In this document: positions 35,360 to 45,217 of the stretch, one piece after another
How the letters are laid out: each line of letters begins with the position of its first letter
Position numbering within the stretch: position 1 is the first letter of the stretch
From: an uncultured Lachnospiraceae bacterium
Lineage (GTDB): Bacteria; Bacillota; Clostridia; Lachnospirales; Lachnospiraceae
Assembly (NCBI GenBank): GCA_900546325.1
Contig: URCR01000004.1
Coordinates: 35,834 to 99,833 of the forward strand
Length of the DNA: 64,000 nucleotides
Direction: 5' to 3'
Made by a program: the position numbers and the translations under genes
Notes under the pieces: generated by a model
Seen by the model: the letters and a program-made list of their open reading frames with translations, nothing else
Databases searched by the model: none
Told to the model about the DNA's origin: nothing

Positions 35360-36736
35360 TCAGATCAGCTTCTTCCTCTCCCATTTTCCAGTCAGATATC
35401 TGGCAAATGACATTACATAGTTCGTCAGCCATCCGAGCGGAATCGCATACCACACTGCCTGCACACCCCAGATCGGAGCGCAGAGAAAGGAAATGCATAC
35501 CCGGACTGCAAGATTACAAAGATTAGCAAAGGTAAATACGAACACATCACCTGCTCCCCGCAGCACACCGTCTGTCAATGCCTTTAACCCGATAAAGACA
35601 AAAAAGTAGGCGATAAATGACAGATAACCGATTCCTGTCTGAAATGCAAGCGAAGTTTCATTGTTCCCGACAAACATTGCAATGATCGGCTTCTTTAACA
35701 AAAGCAATGTGACACAGATTGCTGCTGCAAAGGCAAAAATGATCAAATGCGCCGTCCGGTATCCTCTCTTTACCCGTTCTGTCTGCCCTGCCCCGATGTT
35801 CTGTGCAGTAAATGTGGAAATTGCATTTCCCATTGCGATCATCGGCACGATGCAGATCGACTCGATCCTCGTCCCCGCCGAATATCCCGCTACGACCGAA
35901 GAACCGAATCCATTGACAACCGACTGTACCAGCAACATTCCGATCGACACGATTGACTGCTGGATAATAGACGGGACTGCTACTTTGACCATATTTTTAA
36001 GAATTGCCACATCGTATTTTTTCGGAATTTCATCTTCCTCATACTCCCGAAGCCTGCGAAGCAGAATCAAAAAAGAAACCACCGAGGCTAGCCCCTGGGC
36101 AAATACGGTCGCCACCGCAACCCCTGCAACTCCTTTTTCAAACACAAGCACTGCCACAAAATCCAGGATAATATTCAGCACAGTAGAAAATATCAACAGA
36201 TACAGTGGAATATTGGATTTTCCCATCGCATTAAATATGGATGAAAGGACATTGTACATAAACAAGAACGGCAGTCCCAGAAAGTAAATATTCAGATACA
36301 GCACCGCATCTTCCAGAATATTTTCCGGTGTCTTTAAAGAAGCCAGGATTGTCCGGTTGGCAAACAGTCCGATCACTGCAAGTACCGCACTGACCGCAAG
36401 AAATGTGATCAGCGCGGTGGAGATTGCCGTCCGCATCTTCGTATATTCCCCTGCACCCAGATACTGGGAAATAATGACCGAGGCACCGACCCCGCCGCCG
36501 ATCGCAATCATGATGAATACCGTTGTCAGGGAATACGAGGCGCCAACCGCCGCAAGTGCATCCTCCCCGACAAATCTCCCGACAATAACAGAGTCTGCCA
36601 TATTGTAAAACTGCTGAAGCAGATTCCCTAAGATCATCGGCACGGCAAAGAAGATCAGTGCTCTTCCCGGATGTCCGGTCAGCATATCCTGCTGAGATGA
36701 CCGCCTCGTTTTTTTCTGTTCTGTTTCTTTCTGCAT
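35360..36736 (-). CDS. MATE-family efflux transporter (second copy)
   Basis: Twelve-helix transporter of 458 residues with the signature PMILGNLLQQFYNMADSVIVG at about 31-51. AGGAGGAAAC precedes the ATG. It begins 8 bases after sbcC ends and is probably co-transcribed with sbcDC, an arrangement without obvious functional logic. It is only distantly similar to the MATE protein at 24528-25871, so the two are old paralogues rather than a recent duplication. Confidence 0.92.
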   Translation of the reverse strand: MQKETEQKKTRRSSQQDMLTGHPGRALIFFAVPMILGNLLQQFYNMADSVIVGRFVGEDALAAVGASYSLTTVFIMIAIGGGVGASVIISQYLGAGEYTKMRTAISTALITFLAVSAVLAVIGLFANRTILASLKTPENILEDAVLYLNIYFLGLPFLFMYNVLSSIFNAMGKSNIPLYLLIFSTVLNIILDFVAVLVFEKGVAGVAVATVFAQGLASVVSFLILLRRLREYEEDEIPKKYDVAILKNMVKVAVPSIIQQSIVSIGMLLVQSVVNGFGSSVVAGYSAGTRIESICIVPMIAMGNAISTFTAQNIGAGQTERVKRGYRTAHLIIFAFAAAICVTLLLLKKPIIAMFVGNNETSLAFQTGIGYLSFIAYFFVFIGLKALTDGVLRGAGDVFVFTFANLCNLAVRVCISFLCAPIWGVQAVWYAIPLGWLTNYVMSFARYLTGKWERKKLI

Positions 36737-36744
36737 GTTTCCTC

Positions 36745-39600
36745 CTACACTACCAGTTCCGCCTGACTTCCCCGGTTTGTTTTATGAATATAGATTTTTT
36801 TATCAATGCGCTTTCTGAGTTCTTCCACATGAGAAATAATACCGATCAGACATTCTCCCTTTGACATTTGATTCAAAGTTCGGATTGCCTGCTCCAGTGT
36901 GTCCGCATCCAGAGAACCGAACCCTTCATCAATAAACATTGTCTCCAGCTTCACCCCTCCGTTATGCTGCTGCACAATATCAGACAGTCCAAGCGCCATT
37001 GCCAGAGATGCCACAAACGACTCTCCGCCGGACAGTGTCCGCACATCCCGGTTTTTCGCAGTCCGGTAATCATAGACAAACAGATCCAGCCCTCTGTTTC
37101 CCACAGTCTTCTCTCCTCGTTTCAGCTCAAACTGCTGGTTCATCATCACTGTCAGTCGTTTGTTTGCCTGTGCAATGATCTGGTCAAAATATACCCCTTG
37201 AATATACGTCTCAAATTTATAATTTCCATTCGCTGCCGTATGAATCCGGCGAATCTGTACAAAGCCCGTTTCTGCCTGTTCCAGCTCCTTTTTCTGTCTT
37301 TCCAGCTTGCGGGCACACTCCGCATTTTTGTCAGATCGAAGTAAGCGGATCTCATATGCTTCGTGGATCTGTGCGCAGGCCGCCTTCATAGAAACCTCCT
37401 TCTCCGCTCTCTCCTTTGCGTTTTCTGTTCCGGATAAGATTTCCGACCGGAGCAGTTCTTCCTCTTGCTCCTTCAGGAGATTTTGCAGACGGTCTCCTTC
37501 TTCCTTCGCCGCCCGAAGCTGTCCTTCTGCCTTATCCGCCAGTTCTTTCGATGTCAGATACTGCTTCTGTGCAGCTTCGCTATCTCTTTGGATCTTCTCC
37601 ATTGTCTTAATACACACGGCAAGCTGTGATTCTAACTGCTCTTTTGGAGATGTCACCTGCTTTTCCTGTACTTCCAGTGTGGTCCTGGCAGACAGATAGT
37701 TTTCAAGAAGCCTCTCCCGCTCTTTCTGCAGCTGTTTCTGCCTTTCTTCCTGTCCTTTCTGCCTTGTCTCGATTGTTTCCAATTGTGCCTTCAGTGCATC
37801 CTGTCTCATTTTCTGCTGCTCTAACCCGGCACATTCCTGCTCCAGTGCGGCGATCCGGTTTGTGATCTTCTCTGTAAGCTGCTCCAGATAAGCCGCAATC
37901 TCCTCAAACTTCTTTGTCTCCCACGATGTTTTTGACAACTCACCCAACCGCTGTCTCAGATGATTCTTTTCCGTTTCCGCGGCCGCTTCTTTCCTTTGGA
38001 TCTGTTCCTGTGTACGATCGCAGACTGCCTTGGCCTGTTCTAGTTCTTTTTGCGCCTGCTTCACTTCCTCAGCACCGGGCACACCGTCTTCCCTTTTTGC
38101 CGGAGCCGGATGAGCGGTGGAACCGCAGACCGGGCATGGAGTTCCATCGATCAGCTCTTCCGCGAAAATTCCCGCCATATGTGCCCGGCTCTTTGTATCC
38201 AGTTCATTATACCTCTGATTTGCCGCATCTTTCCTGTGGAGCTCTCCTGATAACTGTTTCCGGAGACTCTTTAGGTCTGTCTCCTTCTTACAGATTTCTT
38301 TCTGCATGTGCCGGAGACTTTTTAAAATTTCCTCCTGCGCCTGCCACTGTTCCCTGCGCTGTCTGTTCTGTTCCCGCAGAACCGGAAGCGGCTCCCACAG
38401 CTTCAGCTGTTCTGTGATCTCCTTTTTTTCTTCCTCCATCTTTTCTGCTGATCTTTTCTCCTGCTCGATCTGCGCTTCCTTCTTCTTCCAGTCTGCCTCA
38501 CTTTTTTTACAGTTTCTTCTGAGCGTTTCCAATTTCCCGTGAAGCTCCAACTGTTTCTGAAGCTTTTCCTTCTCTGCGATCCATGGAGTCTGGTCGATGC
38601 CTGCCGCCTTTTGATAAGCCTCCTGCGCAGACTGTACCTGCACGGCAAGATGTTCCTGTTGCCGCAGAAGCCTCTCTCTCTCCTCTTGATTGGTCCTCTG
38701 ACGTTCCTTCTCTCTGTCATAGTCCTGAAGTTTCGTCAGATGTTCCCTCACCTGCTCCTCAGCCGTACGAAGTTTTCTAATTTCTGTTTCATCTATGTGA
38801 TTAAATGCTTTCAGATCACAGATGATCTCCTCCAGCACTTCCAGCCTTCTTTCCTTCACATTCCTTTTCAAGTGTTCCCAGCCTTCTCCTGCCTTTGCCG
38901 TATCTTTCCCGCATTCTCCTTCCTCGGGAAGCCGAATTTCCCCTAACTGCTCCTCTGTTCTTTGGCGGACACTTTCATACATCCGCTTTTTTTCAAGATA
39001 GTCTGTGGAAATCTTCTCCTGCAGGTCAAAGAAAATCTGTGTGTTAAAAATAGTCCGGAAAATCTTTTCCCGCTCTTTTGTCTCCGCGTGAAGCAGTTTC
39101 AGAAAATCCCCCTGCGCAAGCATGGCGATCTGCCTGAACTGTTCCAGAGAGATCCCGAGCAGTTCCCGGATCTTCCCCGGAAATACAACCGTCCCTCCCT
39201 TTGTCTCCCCGTCGATATCTTTTGCCGTCTTTAACCTCGTTCCATCCGGGAGCAGCATCTCCACCGTGGCAGCTGTCTTCGTCGCATACCCCTCCCGGAA
39301 ATACGCAGGAGAGCGCGTGATCGTATACTGCTCATCCCGGTGCTCAAATGTCAGACTCACATACGTTTTGTTTTTAGCGTCTGCATAATCACTTCGCAGC
39401 ATCTCCGGCTTCCGCCTTTTATTTCCGCTGCTCGTCTCCCCATAAAGCGCATAGGAAATGGCATCGAAGATTGTTGTTTTCCCCGCACCGGTGTCCCCCG
39501 TGATCAGCACAAGTCCGCTCGTCCCAAACTGCTCAAACGGAATCGTTGTCTCTTCCAGATACGTTCCAAATGCATTCATCGTCAATGTGATCGGTCTCAT
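36745..39600 (-). CDS. sbcC: Exonuclease subunit SbcC
   Basis: SMC-like ATPase of 951 residues working with SbcD to cut DNA hairpins and ends. Walker A is ITGDTGAGKTTIFDA (about 33-47), long coiled coils run from about 190 to 800, and the zinc-hook CPVC motif lies in DGTPCPVCGSTAH (about 470). The C-terminal signature LSGGESFVASLAMALGLSD and Walker B FIDEGFGSLD complete the head. It overlaps sbcD by four bases (ATGA). Length is within the family range. Confidence 0.95.
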   Translation of the reverse strand: MRPITLTMNAFGTYLEETTIPFEQFGTSGLVLITGDTGAGKTTIFDAISYALYGETSSGNKRRKPEMLRSDYADAKNKTYVSLTFEHRDEQYTITRSPAYFREGYATKTAATVEMLLPDGTRLKTAKDIDGETKGGTVVFPGKIRELLGISLEQFRQIAMLAQGDFLKLLHAETKEREKIFRTIFNTQIFFDLQEKISTDYLEKKRMYESVRQRTEEQLGEIRLPEEGECGKDTAKAGEGWEHLKRNVKERRLEVLEEIICDLKAFNHIDETEIRKLRTAEEQVREHLTKLQDYDREKERQRTNQEERERLLRQQEHLAVQVQSAQEAYQKAAGIDQTPWIAEKEKLQKQLELHGKLETLRRNCKKSEADWKKKEAQIEQEKRSAEKMEEEKKEITEQLKLWEPLPVLREQNRQRREQWQAQEEILKSLRHMQKEICKKETDLKSLRKQLSGELHRKDAANQRYNELDTKSRAHMAGIFAEELIDGTPCPVCGSTAHPAPAKREDGVPGAEEVKQAQKELEQAKAVCDRTQEQIQRKEAAAETEKNHLRQRLGELSKTSWETKKFEEIAAYLEQLTEKITNRIAALEQECAGLEQQKMRQDALKAQLETIETRQKGQEERQKQLQKERERLLENYLSARTTLEVQEKQVTSPKEQLESQLAVCIKTMEKIQRDSEAAQKQYLTSKELADKAEGQLRAAKEEGDRLQNLLKEQEEELLRSEILSGTENAKERAEKEVSMKAACAQIHEAYEIRLLRSDKNAECARKLERQKKELEQAETGFVQIRRIHTAANGNYKFETYIQGVYFDQIIAQANKRLTVMMNQQFELKRGEKTVGNRGLDLFVYDYRTAKNRDVRTLSGGESFVASLAMALGLSDIVQQHNGGVKLETMFIDEGFGSLDADTLEQAIRTLNQMSKGECLIGIISHVEELRKRIDKKIYIHKTNRGSQAELVV

Positions 39601-40727
39601 TGTCTGCTCTCTCCTCCCTCTAAAAGTTCTCTCATCATCTGCTCCACAAGTATCCGGTCTTCTTCCTCCAGCTTCTCCCCGCTCCGCTCTTCAAAAAACT
39701 CCGCAAACAACTCCATCGGCGAGCGGTCTGCAATCTGCTCTGCATTCTGAATTCCTTCCAGAGCGGCGCGCTTTCTTCCTTCAAACTCTACTGTCAGCAG
39801 ATTTGGGTATTTCACCCGAAGTCTTGGCACCACATCTACCTGATCTTCCCCGTCAGTCAGCACAGCCTTCACATAATCTTCGCACCCTTCTCCTCCGAGA
39901 ACCTCCTGAAGCGATCCATATACCGTGCAAAGTCCATGGCGCGGATGGATTTCAAGCGCATCGACCGCAATCTTCTTTTCCCGTCCGATTGTGATCATCG
40001 TCACTGATTTTTCTCCTTCATTTTTATCAAACGAATAAGGAAACAGTGTCCCGCAGTACCGAATCGTCTCCCGTCTCACCTTCTGTGCACGGTGAAGATG
40101 TCCAAGGGCCACATAGTCAAACCGGTCAAATGCATCGGCACCGATATTGTCAAGTCCTCCGACCATCACGGTCTCCGACTCAGAGGAAATTGCCCCGGTA
40201 ATAAACTGGTGGGCAACAAGGATATTGACAGCCTCCGGATCGGTATCTGTATGAGAAAGGACGGTTCGCACCGCCCGGTCATAACTGTCAATTTCTTCTT
40301 CCGGATAATACGGACGCACATCAAACGGTCTTATATAAGGAAGCAGATAGACCAAAACTTTCTGTCCATCCGCTTTTAGTTCCACCGGCTCCAGCTTCCC
40401 GTCAAAAATCCCCTTGATAAAAATATTTTCTTTCTGTAAGATCCGGCTCGCAAAATGAATCCGCTCTGAGGAGTCATGATTGCCGCTGATCAAAAAGACA
40501 GAAAGCCCCCGGTCAGCCAATTCACTTAAAAAGGTATCAAATACTTTTACTGCCTCTGCCGACGGCACCGCCTTATCATAGATATCCCCCGCAATCAGAA
40601 TTCCGTCCGGCTTGTGAAGATCCGCAAGCGCAAGCACCTGTGCCAGTACTATTTTCTGTTCCTCCAAAAGATTGACTTCATGGAGGATCTTCCCGATATG
40701 TAAATCTGATATATGAAATAATTTCAT
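39597..40727 (-). CDS. sbcD: Exonuclease subunit SbcD
   Basis: Mre11-type nuclease of 376 residues. The start MKLFHISDLHIGK at 40727 is the family's usual N terminus. Metal-binding motifs DLHIG, GDIYD, SGNHDS and GHLHRAQ are present in order. GGAGTGG precedes the start. It heads the sbcD-sbcC-MATE unit. Confidence 0.95.
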   Translation of the reverse strand: MKLFHISDLHIGKILHEVNLLEEQKIVLAQVLALADLHKPDGILIAGDIYDKAVPSAEAVKVFDTFLSELADRGLSVFLISGNHDSSERIHFASRILQKENIFIKGIFDGKLEPVELKADGQKVLVYLLPYIRPFDVRPYYPEEEIDSYDRAVRTVLSHTDTDPEAVNILVAHQFITGAISSESETVMVGGLDNIGADAFDRFDYVALGHLHRAQKVRRETIRYCGTLFPYSFDKNEGEKSVTMITIGREKKIAVDALEIHPRHGLCTVYGSLQEVLGGEGCEDYVKAVLTDGEDQVDVVPRLRVKYPNLLTVEFEGRKRAALEGIQNAEQIADRSPMELFAEFFEERSGEKLEEEDRILVEQMMRELLEGGESRQ

Positions 40728-41093
40728 CTTTTTCCACTCCGCTTTTTCTGTCATACTTATGATACACACTTATCATCTCTTTCCTCAGACAGACGCTTTC
40801 TCCCCGTCCACCATCGGAAATATCATTTTATCACACCTTATTATATTGGATTTTTCTTGCAGTTACAACTATTGTCTGCTCTTCTCCCTGACTGACTTTT
40901 CAAAATAGTCTGTCCTGATTCAGAGATAAATTTCCATATTACAGACTGATTTATAACCTCTGCTTATTATTTTTCTTTAAAAATAATTATCCATTTCCCT
41001 GTATCCCCCTTTGCTTTCCTTTCTGAATCGTGCTAAACTTATTCTGTCAATGAAACACATTTCAAATTTACGCATAGAAAAGGAGACGAACAT
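40728..41093. other. Intergenic region between sbcD and the purF-like gene
   Basis: Divergent spacer of about 366 bases. It contains an all-A/T hairpin (40966-40974 with 40979-40987) and a plausible plus-strand promoter, TTGCTT at 41011-41016 and TAAACT at 41034-41039 with 17-base spacing and a TGC extension. No purine riboswitch or other RNA element was recognised. Confidence 0.5.
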
Positions 41094-42506
41094 ATGGGAG
41101 GATTTTTTGGTGTTGCCGCAAAATCAAACTGTACGCTTGATTTATTCTACGGTGTTGACTACCACTCACATTTAGGAACACGACGGGGAGGAATGGCTAC
41201 TTTTGGTCCAAGTGGTTTCAGCAGAGCCATTCACAATATCGAGAACTCACCATTCCGTACAAAATTTGAACGAGATGTAGAAGAATTACAGGGAAATTTA
41301 GGAATTGGCTGTATCTCTGATTTTGAACCGCAGCCGCTTTTGATCCAGTCTCACCTCGGAAGCTTTGCGATCACAACGGTCGGCAAGATCAACAACATGG
41401 AAGAACTTTTAGACAAAGTTTACGCACATGGACATACACATTTCCAGGAGATGAGCGGCGGACAGATCAATGCAACAGAATTGATTGCTTCCCTGATCTG
41501 CCAGAAAGATTCCCTTGTAGAAGGAATCCAGTATGTACAGGAGATCGTGGACGGCTCCATGACACTGCTTCTGATGACAAAAGACGGTCTGTATGCCGCA
41601 AGGGACAGACGTGGACGCACTCCGCTTGTGATCGGACATAAGAAAGATGCCTACTGTGTTTCCTTTGAAAGTTTTGCCTACATCAATCTTGGTTACAGCG
41701 ACTACAAGGAATTAGGTCCTGCCGAGATTGTATATATCACGCCGGATGGTGTCGAAACGGTCAGTCAGCCAAAAGAAGATATGAAGATCTGCTCCTTCCT
41801 CTGGGTTTACTATGGCTATCCGACTTCTTCCTACGAAGGTGTCAATGTAGAGGAAATGCGCTACAAATGCGGCGGAATGCTTGCAAAGCGCGATGCACTT
41901 GACGATGTCAGACCGGATGTCGTTGCCGGAGTTCCGGATTCCGGAATCGCCCACGCCATCGGCTACGCCAACGAATCCGGCATCCCATTTGCCCGTCCGT
42001 TTATCAAATACACACCGACCTGGCCGCGTTCCTTCATGCCGCAAAATCAGGAACAGCGAAATCTGATCGCCCGCATGAAACTGATCCCGGTACAGTCTCT
42101 GATTGAAGACAAGAGCCTTCTTCTGATCGATGACTCTATCGTGCGCGGAACCCAGCTTCGTGAGACAACAGAATTTCTCTACAACAGCGGTGCAAGGGAA
42201 GTCCATGTACGCCCTGCCTGCCCGCCACTCTTATTCGGCTGTAAATATTTAAACTTCTCCCGCTCAAAATCCGAGCTGGATCTGATCACAAGACGTGTGA
42301 TCCAGGAAAAAGAGGGCGATGACGCACAGAAATATTTAAGCGAATACGCAGATCCAAACAGTCAGCGCTACGCCGACATGCTGGAAGCGATCCGCAAAGA
42401 ACAGAACTTTACCACTCTCCGCTACCATAGACTGGATGATCTCGTTGCATCCATCGGTCTGTCTCCTTGTAAAGTATGTACTTACTGCTTTAATGGAGTG
42501 GAGTAA
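41094..42506 (+). CDS. Amidophosphoribosyltransferase homologue without the N-terminal cysteine
   Basis: PurF-family protein of 470 residues. The Ntn-hydrolase domain covers about 1-230 and the phosphoribosyltransferase domain follows, with the PRPP-binding motif LLLIDDSIVRGTQ near residue 342. In PurF the residue after Met1 is the catalytic cysteine; here the protein starts MGGFFGVAAKSN, so glutaminase activity through that residue is impossible. The C-terminal CKVCTYC could belong to an iron-sulfur site as in Bacillus PurF. It may use ammonia, or have a regulatory role. No other purine gene is nearby. AAAGGAGACG precedes the ATG. Confidence 0.85.
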   Translation: MGGFFGVAAKSNCTLDLFYGVDYHSHLGTRRGGMATFGPSGFSRAIHNIENSPFRTKFERDVEELQGNLGIGCISDFEPQPLLIQSHLGSFAITTVGKINNMEELLDKVYAHGHTHFQEMSGGQINATELIASLICQKDSLVEGIQYVQEIVDGSMTLLLMTKDGLYAARDRRGRTPLVIGHKKDAYCVSFESFAYINLGYSDYKELGPAEIVYITPDGVETVSQPKEDMKICSFLWVYYGYPTSSYEGVNVEEMRYKCGGMLAKRDALDDVRPDVVAGVPDSGIAHAIGYANESGIPFARPFIKYTPTWPRSFMPQNQEQRNLIARMKLIPVQSLIEDKSLLLIDDSIVRGTQLRETTEFLYNSGAREVHVRPACPPLLFGCKYLNFSRSKSELDLITRRVIQEKEGDDAQKYLSEYADPNSQRYADMLEAIRKEQNFTTLRYHRLDDLVASIGLSPCKVCTYCFNGVE

Positions 42507-42560
42507 TCACCGAAAAATTTTAAAGTCCAAAAGAATTCCCTTTCTATTTTCTTTTGAACT

Positions 42561-42602
42561 TGCTATAATGAAGAGCGTGCACAGAATCTCTGGCACGCTC
42601 TT
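42561..42602 (+). promoter_or_regulatory. Extended -10 promoter and hairpin before the DUF4317 gene
   Basis: TGCTATAAT (42561-42569) is an extended -10 box; no good -35 is seen. A perfect ten-base stem (42571-42580 with 42593-42602) starts one base later, so the DUF4317 mRNA would begin with it. The same hairpin follows the purF-like stop by 65 bases and may help end that transcript, though its T run is weak. Confidence 0.6.
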
Positions 42603-42645
42603 ATTTCGTTCACAGGAAAATTTATATAGATAAGGTGGTTAGATC

Positions 42646-43806
42646 ATGAATAAAAAAGAAGTATCCGAAATCAAAAAACAATTTACGCCGGACAACTGCG
42701 CGATCACCCGCATCTGCGGCTGCTATGTCGATGGCGAGAAAAATAAAAAGACACAGTTAAAAGAGGCTTTTCTCTCACTTCCGGAGGAAGAAATCTTCAA
42801 ATATTTTGAACTGTTCCGAAAGACACTGTCCGGCACGATCGGAAAAAATCTGCTCAACATGGAATTTCCACTCTCTGCTGAGAGCGAGGGTGGAACTCAG
42901 GACTTTCTCCTGAAACTTCGCGCCAGCCAGTTGACTGATGATGCGCTTCTGGATGCATTTTATGACCGGGTCATCGAATCTTACGACTACGGCGAGAACT
43001 ATCTGATCCTTGTCATTCACGCCGCCTATGATATCCCGGGAAAATCCAGTGACGGGAGTGAAATGTTCGATGCCTCCGATGAAGTATATGAATATCTACT
43101 CTGCAGCATCTGTCCGGTAAAGCTCTCCAAACCGGGGCTCAGCTATCACGCAGAAGATAACACCTTTGGCGAACGCGTCCGCGACTGGATCGTGGAAATG
43201 CCGGATGTCGGATTTTTATTCCCCGCCTTTAACGACCGGAGCACCGACCTGCACAGCGTTCTTTACTATGCAAAAAACGCAGAAGAACTCCGCGCTTCTC
43301 TCGTGGAAAATCTTCTCGGCGCCATCCTTCCGCTCTCTGCCGGAGGACAGAAAGAAACTTTCCAGACATTGATCGAAGAAACCCTCGGAGAAGAACGTGA
43401 TTATGACGTTGTCAAAAATATCCATGAGAATCTCTATGAAATGCTTGAGGAGAAAAAAGATTCCCCGGAGCCGGTTACCCTCGACAAGACAGAAGTGAAA
43501 AAACTCTTCGCCCACAGCGGTGTGACCGAAGAGCATTTGGAAGACTTTGACCGGAACTTTGAGCAGGCAACTGCCTCCTCATCTGCCGAACAGCCGTCGC
43601 TTCTTGCGACCAACATCGTCAACACAAGAAAATTTGAGATCCGCACACCGGATGTCGTGATCAACGTCAATCCGGAGCGTTCCGACCTGGTCGAAACAAG
43701 GATCATCGACGGGCGCCGCTGCATCGTGATCGGAATCGATGATCATGTGGAGATCAATGGAATTTCCGTTAAGGCAGTTGCCGAAAATCAGAATGGAAAT
43801 TTTTAA
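42646..43806 (+). CDS. DUF4317 family protein
   Basis: Protein of 386 residues in DUF4317, a family widespread in Lachnospiraceae with no known function. It begins MNKKEVSEIKKQFTPDNCAI and includes the typical RICGCYVDGEKNKK segment (about 24-37) and a C-terminal region with TPDVVINVNPERSDLVETR. It is cytoplasmic, without membrane segments or signal. It has its own promoter and an AAGGTGG ribosome site. The next gene is a truncated acetyltransferase 44 bases on. Confidence 0.88.
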   Translation: MNKKEVSEIKKQFTPDNCAITRICGCYVDGEKNKKTQLKEAFLSLPEEEIFKYFELFRKTLSGTIGKNLLNMEFPLSAESEGGTQDFLLKLRASQLTDDALLDAFYDRVIESYDYGENYLILVIHAAYDIPGKSSDGSEMFDASDEVYEYLLCSICPVKLSKPGLSYHAEDNTFGERVRDWIVEMPDVGFLFPAFNDRSTDLHSVLYYAKNAEELRASLVENLLGAILPLSAGGQKETFQTLIEETLGEERDYDVVKNIHENLYEMLEEKKDSPEPVTLDKTEVKKLFAHSGVTEEHLEDFDRNFEQATASSSAEQPSLLATNIVNTRKFEIRTPDVVINVNPERSDLVETRIIDGRRCIVIGIDDHVEINGISVKAVAENQNGNF

Positions 43807-43850
43807 TAGATCCTTTTGAAAATGAAAACCCTGGTTGAGGAGGTGTTTCT

Positions 43851-44135
43851 ATGGAACTTACAAATGCGTTGAGAAAAAGAGGATTCCTATTAGAAAATGT
43901 AGTAGAAAATGATCTGAAAGCTTTTATTGATGTAGAAAAGATGAGCCACAACAAATACGTTGCAGAACACAGTGATTTTTTTTGCGCATGGAATGAGAAT
44001 CTTCTTACAAATACTTTCCACGAAAAATTTCACTGTTCCTATTTCCAAAAACTAGTATTCAACGGTGAAATTGTGGGATTTTTAGGTTATGACAAGAAAA
44101 AAGATGTTATTGATCATGTTGTCAGAGAAAATTGA
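43851..44135 (+). pseudogene. Truncated GNAT acetyltransferase
   Basis: A 94-residue ORF corresponding to the N-terminal half of a GNAT enzyme (LRKRGFLLENVVENDL..., NGEIVGFLGYDKKKDVIDHV), where the acetyl-CoA-binding P-loop (Q/RxxGxG/A) and C-terminal strands should follow but do not. The family is normally 150 residues or more. The remaining DNA up to the terminator at 44154 is too short to hold the missing part. GAGGAGGTG precedes the ATG, so it may still be translated. Confidence 0.6.
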
Positions 44136-44153
44136 ACATGAGGGTATTTATAT

Positions 44154-44189
44154 AAGACCAGTCAGGATCCCCTTTAGCTGACTGGTCTT
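44154..44189. terminator. Bidirectional terminator
   Basis: A perfect 12-base stem (44154-44165 with 44178-44189) between convergent genes. T runs are short on both sides. Confidence 0.75.
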
Positions 44190-44231
44190 TCACCCCGATA
44201 TAAAGCTTACCTCTTCTTCAAATTTCCCCCT

Positions 44232-44471
44232 CTACTTCTGCCGCAGTTTTTCCATCATCTTCTCATAATTTTTCCGCTCATGCGGAAACATGCACTGGCT
44301 GCAGTCTTTCACCCCTTTTTCTGTGTATCTGAAATTTCCACCGCACTCTGCCCCTTTTAGGTACAACGGACAAAAACAGAACAGACAGTTAAAGTTGTCC
44401 GGATCGTCCGTCTTATGACATGGAAAATACTCACATTTCTTATGAGAAAAAAATTTATAAAATTCTGACAT
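44232..44471 (-). CDS. Cysteine-rich small domain protein
   Basis: Protein of 79 residues with nine cysteines spaced C13, C18, C29, C32, C34 and on to KDCSQC, the pattern of the Cysteine-rich small domain family (PF04071-like), thought to bind zinc or another metal. It starts MSEFYKFFSHKKCEYFPCH. No partner gene identifies its role; in some genomes the domain occurs with cobalamin genes, which are absent here. It is 40 bases after the PepSY lipoprotein on the same strand. Confidence 0.82.
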   Translation of the reverse strand: MSEFYKFFSHKKCEYFPCHKTDDPDNFNCLFCFCPLYLKGAECGGNFRYTEKGVKDCSQCMFPHERKNYEKMMEKLRQK

Positions 44472-44511
44472 ATCTTCTCCTTTTTCTTCTGTTTGTCTGA
44501 TTTATTCTCTG

Positions 44512-45120
44512 TTATCTTCGCTCCTCACTCCACTCTAAGACAGTCCCTGTATTTGCGTCAATCTCAAATTCGTACTCTCTCTGGTCGTAGATGATATTCC
44601 CTTCGTATTTATACTGTCCATCATCATTGTCAAGTTCCATCCGGATATCAGACTCTGTCGCCCCCGGAACTCTTTCTAACGCCGTCTGCATTGCCTGCTC
44701 CTGGCTGACCGCCACATTTGCTCCTGCACTTTGCGCCTGAGTATTTTGCGTATTGTTCTGCTGTCCATTTTGTGTTACCTGCCCGGATTCATTTCCCTGC
44801 GTATCCTGATTTTGTGCTGTCGTATTGGAAGCGATACTTTCTGTATCAACATTTAAAATTGTCCCGTCTTCCGCTGCGATTTCATAATCATATTCTGTTC
44901 CGTTTGCATCGAATTGGATTTCATAAACCGCTCTTCCGTCATCGCTGTCTTTCGATGTTTTTAATCTTGTCGCTTCCTCCTCTGTCACACCCGCATCCTG
45001 AAGTGCCGCTTCCAGCGCCGCATCTTTCCCGATGTCCTTTCCACCTGTGAGACCACACCCTGAGGCTGCTCCTAATACACTGATTGCTACGATTCCTGCT
45101 GCCATATATTTTTTCATCAT
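44512..45120 (-). CDS. PepSY-domain lipoprotein
   Basis: Protein of 202 residues starting MMKKYMAAGIVAI at 45120 after AAGGAG. A lipoprotein signal ends at ASGC (about residue 22). Two PepSY domains follow (about 30-95 and 140-202), separated by an Asn/Gln-rich linker. PepSY proteins often modulate peptidases or act beside two-component systems. It lies 97 bases downstream of the sensor kinase and is likely co-transcribed with it. Confidence 0.88.
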   Translation of the reverse strand: MMKKYMAAGIVAISVLGAASGCGLTGGKDIGKDAALEAALQDAGVTEEEATRLKTSKDSDDGRAVYEIQFDANGTEYDYEIAAEDGTILNVDTESIASNTTAQNQDTQGNESGQVTQNGQQNNTQNTQAQSAGANVAVSQEQAMQTALERVPGATESDIRMELDNDDGQYKYEGNIIYDQREYEFEIDANTGTVLEWSEERR

Positions 45121-45217
45121 ATCTGTTTTCTCCTTTTCTTCTTTGTTTTTGTTTTCTTGTTTCTTACTTTGTATCTGAATCATACAGTAGAAACATTAAA
45201 AGAACATTAGAGAATGC

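Noticed and set aside
34497..35420. Plus-strand ORF of 307 residues
   Set aside because: Phe/Ser/Cys-rich antisense shadow of the two small minus-strand genes at 34608-34991 and 35070-35300, which have ribosome sites and protein-like composition.
40728..41093. Possible purine riboswitch upstream of the purF-like gene
   Set aside because: No three-way junction or conserved purine-aptamer bases were recognised; only an A/T hairpin and a promoter.
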